Shown piece after piece: positions 62,219-64,000 of a DNA stretch of 64,000 nucleotides (its first letter is position 1; each line of letters starts with the position of its first letter). The translations under genes and the position numbers were made by a program. A model generated the notes under the pieces. It was given only the letters and a program-made list of their open reading frames with translations. It had not been told where the DNA came from and ran no database searches. Where the stretch lies: the NCBI GenBank assembly GCA_963664945.1, contig OY761822.1, positions 4,774,001 to 4,838,000 of the forward strand. The letters are read 5' to 3'. The stretch comes from UBA6522 sp963664945 (lineage in GTDB: Bacteria > Pseudomonadota > Gammaproteobacteria > Steroidobacterales > Rariloculaceae).

Positions 62219-62626
62219 TTACGCACGCCCATCCGGCGTGACCGCCAACGGATGGCCGACAAGCTGCCGGTCGACGGTAAGTAACTTGAGACCTTCCTCC
62301 TGAGCCTGGACAAGCAGCAGTTCGTCGAACGGGTCTTTGTGAGCGAGCGGAGGATCGAGGACTCGCGCAGCGTGCACCGCGGTCATCGGTAGCAGGGTTA
62401 CATCCTGCCCTTCGAGAATCGTGAGCACGTCACTTGGGTGGAAACGGCTCTTGCGCACACCCGACGCATAGCGGGCATCGTGCTTGAGCCGCATCTCCCA
62501 TATCGACACCGCACTCACGAAAAGCCGCACCTTACGCGCGGCGAAGAACCGGCGCTCGGTATCGTCCAGCGCTCCTGGCGCCTCCATCAGCCTGTAAAGA
62601 TAGGTCGTATCGAGGAGTATGCGCAC
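62219..62626 (-). CDS. VapC-type PIN toxin
   Basis: 135 aa. PIN fold with first Asp in MRILLDTTYLYRLMEAPGAL, Glu in VSAVSIWEMRLKH, and distal acids in HKDPFDELLLVQAQEEGLKL and LLTVDRQLVGH. It belongs to the PhoH-like/VapC group that pairs with Phd-type antitoxins. Encoded 11 bp downstream of its antitoxin. Intact. Confidence 0.86.
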   Translation of the reverse strand: MRILLDTTYLYRLMEAPGALDDTERRFFAARKVRLFVSAVSIWEMRLKHDARYASGVRKSRFHPSDVLTILEGQDVTLLPMTAVHAARVLDPPLAHKDPFDELLLVQAQEEGLKLLTVDRQLVGHPLAVTPDGRA

Positions 62627-62637
62627 GCGAGCCTCGC

Positions 62638-62913
62638 CTATTTCTCAAGCTCAAGACCAAGCACTTGACGACTGAGCGCCGAATCGTGGAAAGCCGACTC
62701 CATTGCCTCAACCTCTTCCGGCGGCGCATCCTCGATCCCAAGGCGCCGGCGGCTCGCCTCAAGCTTGTCGAAGTCAATCCCACCGTGGCGGTCGCAGCGG
62801 ATGAGTTCAACTGCCGGCCGACCGTGTTTAGTGATAATCACGCGCTCGCCGCTGCGGGCGGCCACTACCAGTTCGGAGAGGCGTGCTTTCGCCTCGCGTA
62901 ACGCAAGTTCCAT
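62638..62913 (-). CDS. Phd/YefM-type antitoxin
   Basis: 91 aa from ATG 62913; upstream ATG 62946 is less likely. MELALREAKARLSELVVAAR and SGERVIITKHGRPAVELIRC are the Phd/YefM DNA-binding signature. The C-terminal half (EEVEAMESAFHDSALSRQVL) would wrap the PIN toxin. Confidence 0.86.
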   Translation of the reverse strand: MELALREAKARLSELVVAARSGERVIITKHGRPAVELIRCDRHGGIDFDKLEASRRRLGIEDAPPEEVEAMESAFHDSALSRQVLGLELEK

Positions 62914-63085
62914 GGCGGATCGCTCCTGGCTCCGGTTCCATCCCAACTATGCGTCAGTGTGCGCCCTAATTCAAGACCACATCGTGACTACATTCGGCAC
63001 CGATCCAACAAGATGCGCTCGGATAGAGTGGCAATGTTCATTCACCAGAAGGGCTGTGACCGAAATCCGTCGGGTTCCCGTTGGA

Positions 63086-63145
63086 CCGTTGAGTGGGCCG
63101 TTGAGTGAGCCGTTGGATGGGTCGTTGGATGGGTCGTTGGATGGG
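63086..63145 (+). repeat. 12-bp tandem repeat
   Basis: Five 12-bp units of the form (C/T)CGTTG(A/G)(G/A)TG(G/A)G. The last two are identical. They lie in the 200-bp gap just after the stop of the alkyl-sulfatase gene, and no gene covers them. Confidence 0.9.
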
Positions 63146-63151
63146 ACACCC

Positions 63152-64000
63152 TCACTCGCCTTCGGTTGCTTGACGCCTATATCGATTGGACGAGGAAAGC
63201 GTGTAATTGCGGGCGGGACCGTTAAAGGTCCGCTCGCCGATCACCGCAAGCGCGTCGGCCATCAACAATTTGGGCTCCGGGTCCTCCGACCGCAGCCGAA
63301 TCACATGCTGAGCCAGTTGCGCGGCGCCCAACGGGTCATCCGCGGCCATTGCCTCGCGCGCCTTCGTCATCAGGACATCCACGCCGCCCGCCAAGTCCGC
63401 CATGCGCTGGGACTGTTCAAGAGGACTTTCGCGATGCAAGGAAAGCGGGTCGCCGTCGAACCAGCCCAGGTCCTGGGCGTAGATGTCACGCACGGTACCC
63501 CAGACGCTGCCGTAGTAATTGGCAAGGTAATCCAGCTCCGCCAGATGCTCCGGGAGCGCGGCGTACTCAACCAGCTCATCCGGCGTCATGTACTGCCTGG
63601 CGCCTTCGATCGTGCGGTCCAGGACCCACTGCATGGCGTCGCGATAGTTGGTCAGCACTTCCGCTGCGTTTCCGAGCATGGGCGTCGTATGCCCGCCCAC
63701 GACATGCAGGGGCTCCTCACCGATCATGCTGTCGATGCTGCGGATCCAGTCGCGGATGGAACGCCTCGCGGTTCCGCGAAGCGGGTAGGTGTTGGGCCAG
63801 GACTGGTAGAAGTTATCGCCCGCGAAGACCACGCGCTGCTCCGGCAGCCAGACGTAGAGCTGGTCCGCAGTCTCACCCGGCGCTGCGACAAGCTCCAGCT
63901 GAACGCCGGCGATCTGCAAGCTTATCCGGTCCTCCGAAAACGTATGCGTGGGCTGTATGGGAGTCGCGGGCTGCCGGCCCTGCTGTGTCACGCCGTCGCC
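63152..64000 (-). CDS. Alkyl-sulfatase (MBL fold), C-terminal part, runs off window
   Basis: About 283 codons of the distal part of an SdsA1/BDS1-type alkylsulfatase. It includes the end of the MBL domain (LVAAPGETADQLYVWLPEQR, VVFAGDNFYQSWPNTYPLRG, HVVGGHTTPM) and the alkylsulfatase dimerisation domain (YYGSVWGTVRDIYAQDLGWF, DGDPLSLHRESPLEQSQRM, AAQLAQHVIRLRSEDPEPKL). The start and the HxHxDH metal site lie beyond 64000. These zinc enzymes hydrolyse alkyl sulfates, fitting the other sulfur-ester genes. Confidence 0.86.
   Translation of the reverse strand, partial: GDGVTQQGRQPATPIQPTHTFSEDRISLQIAGVQLELVAAPGETADQLYVWLPEQRVVFAGDNFYQSWPNTYPLRGTARRSIRDWIRSIDSMIGEEPLHVVGGHTTPMLGNAAEVLTNYRDAMQWVLDRTIEGARQYMTPDELVEYAALPEHLAELDYLANYYGSVWGTVRDIYAQDLGWFDGDPLSLHRESPLEQSQRMADLAGGVDVLMTKAREAMAADDPLGAAQLAQHVIRLRSEDPEPKLLMADALAVIGERTFNGPARNYTLSSSNRYRRQATEGE

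Overview
The window is GC-rich, densely coded DNA from a proteobacterium (alpha or gamma; the genes do not decide). The metabolic genes suggest an aerobic heterotroph that uses sulfated and aromatic organic matter: an alkyl-sulfatase, an arylsulfotransferase-like protein, a LigB-type ring-cleavage dioxygenase with an RraA-type aldolase, a P450, glutaryl-CoA dehydrogenase, and two kinds of TRAP transporter parts. These ordinary blocks are separated by a decaying defence and mobile-element island. Many genes are broken by insertions that still carry clean target duplications, so transposition here is recent, as in host-restricted or bottlenecked lineages. No rRNA, tRNA or CRISPR array was recognised.

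Layout. 1-15.4 kb is a defence island. It holds an apparently intact Septu-like pair (ptuA/ptuB), a frameshifted HicB antitoxin, two tandem tyrosine recombinases, a DUF2335 membrane protein, two inverted copies of a DUF1156 DNA methylase (one with a 200-bp deletion, one split by an IS3-family element), and a DUF3883-type SNF2 helicase cut into three by an IS1182-family element and a related 160-bp miniature element. 15.4-24.0 kb holds secreted or periplasmic enzymes (alpha/beta hydrolase, DUF6152 protein, MBL hydrolase, arylsulfotransferase, amidohydrolase). 24.1-27.9 kb is a graveyard: a gutted helicase, a PIN toxin/antitoxin pair, a broken sacsin-like ATPase and a chimeric PQQ-dehydrogenase fragment. 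27.9-36.1 kb holds an MFS transporter, DUF6152-type proteins, the LigB/RraA pair, HigBA, a TRAP binding protein, a DUF1902/HicA remnant and a P450. 36.1-49.7 kb is mobile: a large serine recombinase interrupted by a RIT element (three tyrosine recombinases, 93-bp terminal inverted repeats), which is itself interrupted by an ISAs1-family element. An IS3-type remnant, an unknown zinc-ribbon protein, a HigBA-like pair and an S24 repressor follow. 49.8-55.6 kb is one Tat-exported amidase gene split by two ISAs1-family elements. 55.6-64 kb holds a 190-bp inverted-repeat element, a TRAP-TAXI transporter, an AAA ATPase, glutaryl-CoA dehydrogenase, a CDGSH protein, VapBC and the end of an alkyl-sulfatase.

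The most notable points are these. (1) All three ISAs1 transposases carry an N-terminal DUF4338 (DruA-like) domain. (2) Removing each insertion together with one target-duplication copy restores the reading frame of the methylase (TAGC), the helicase (CTAG twice), the serine recombinase and the amidase (10 bp twice); I checked this base by base. (3) The RIT element has a perfect 32-bp palindrome at one end only. (4) A tandem tyrosine-recombinase pair lies between the Septu-like genes and the methylase copies.
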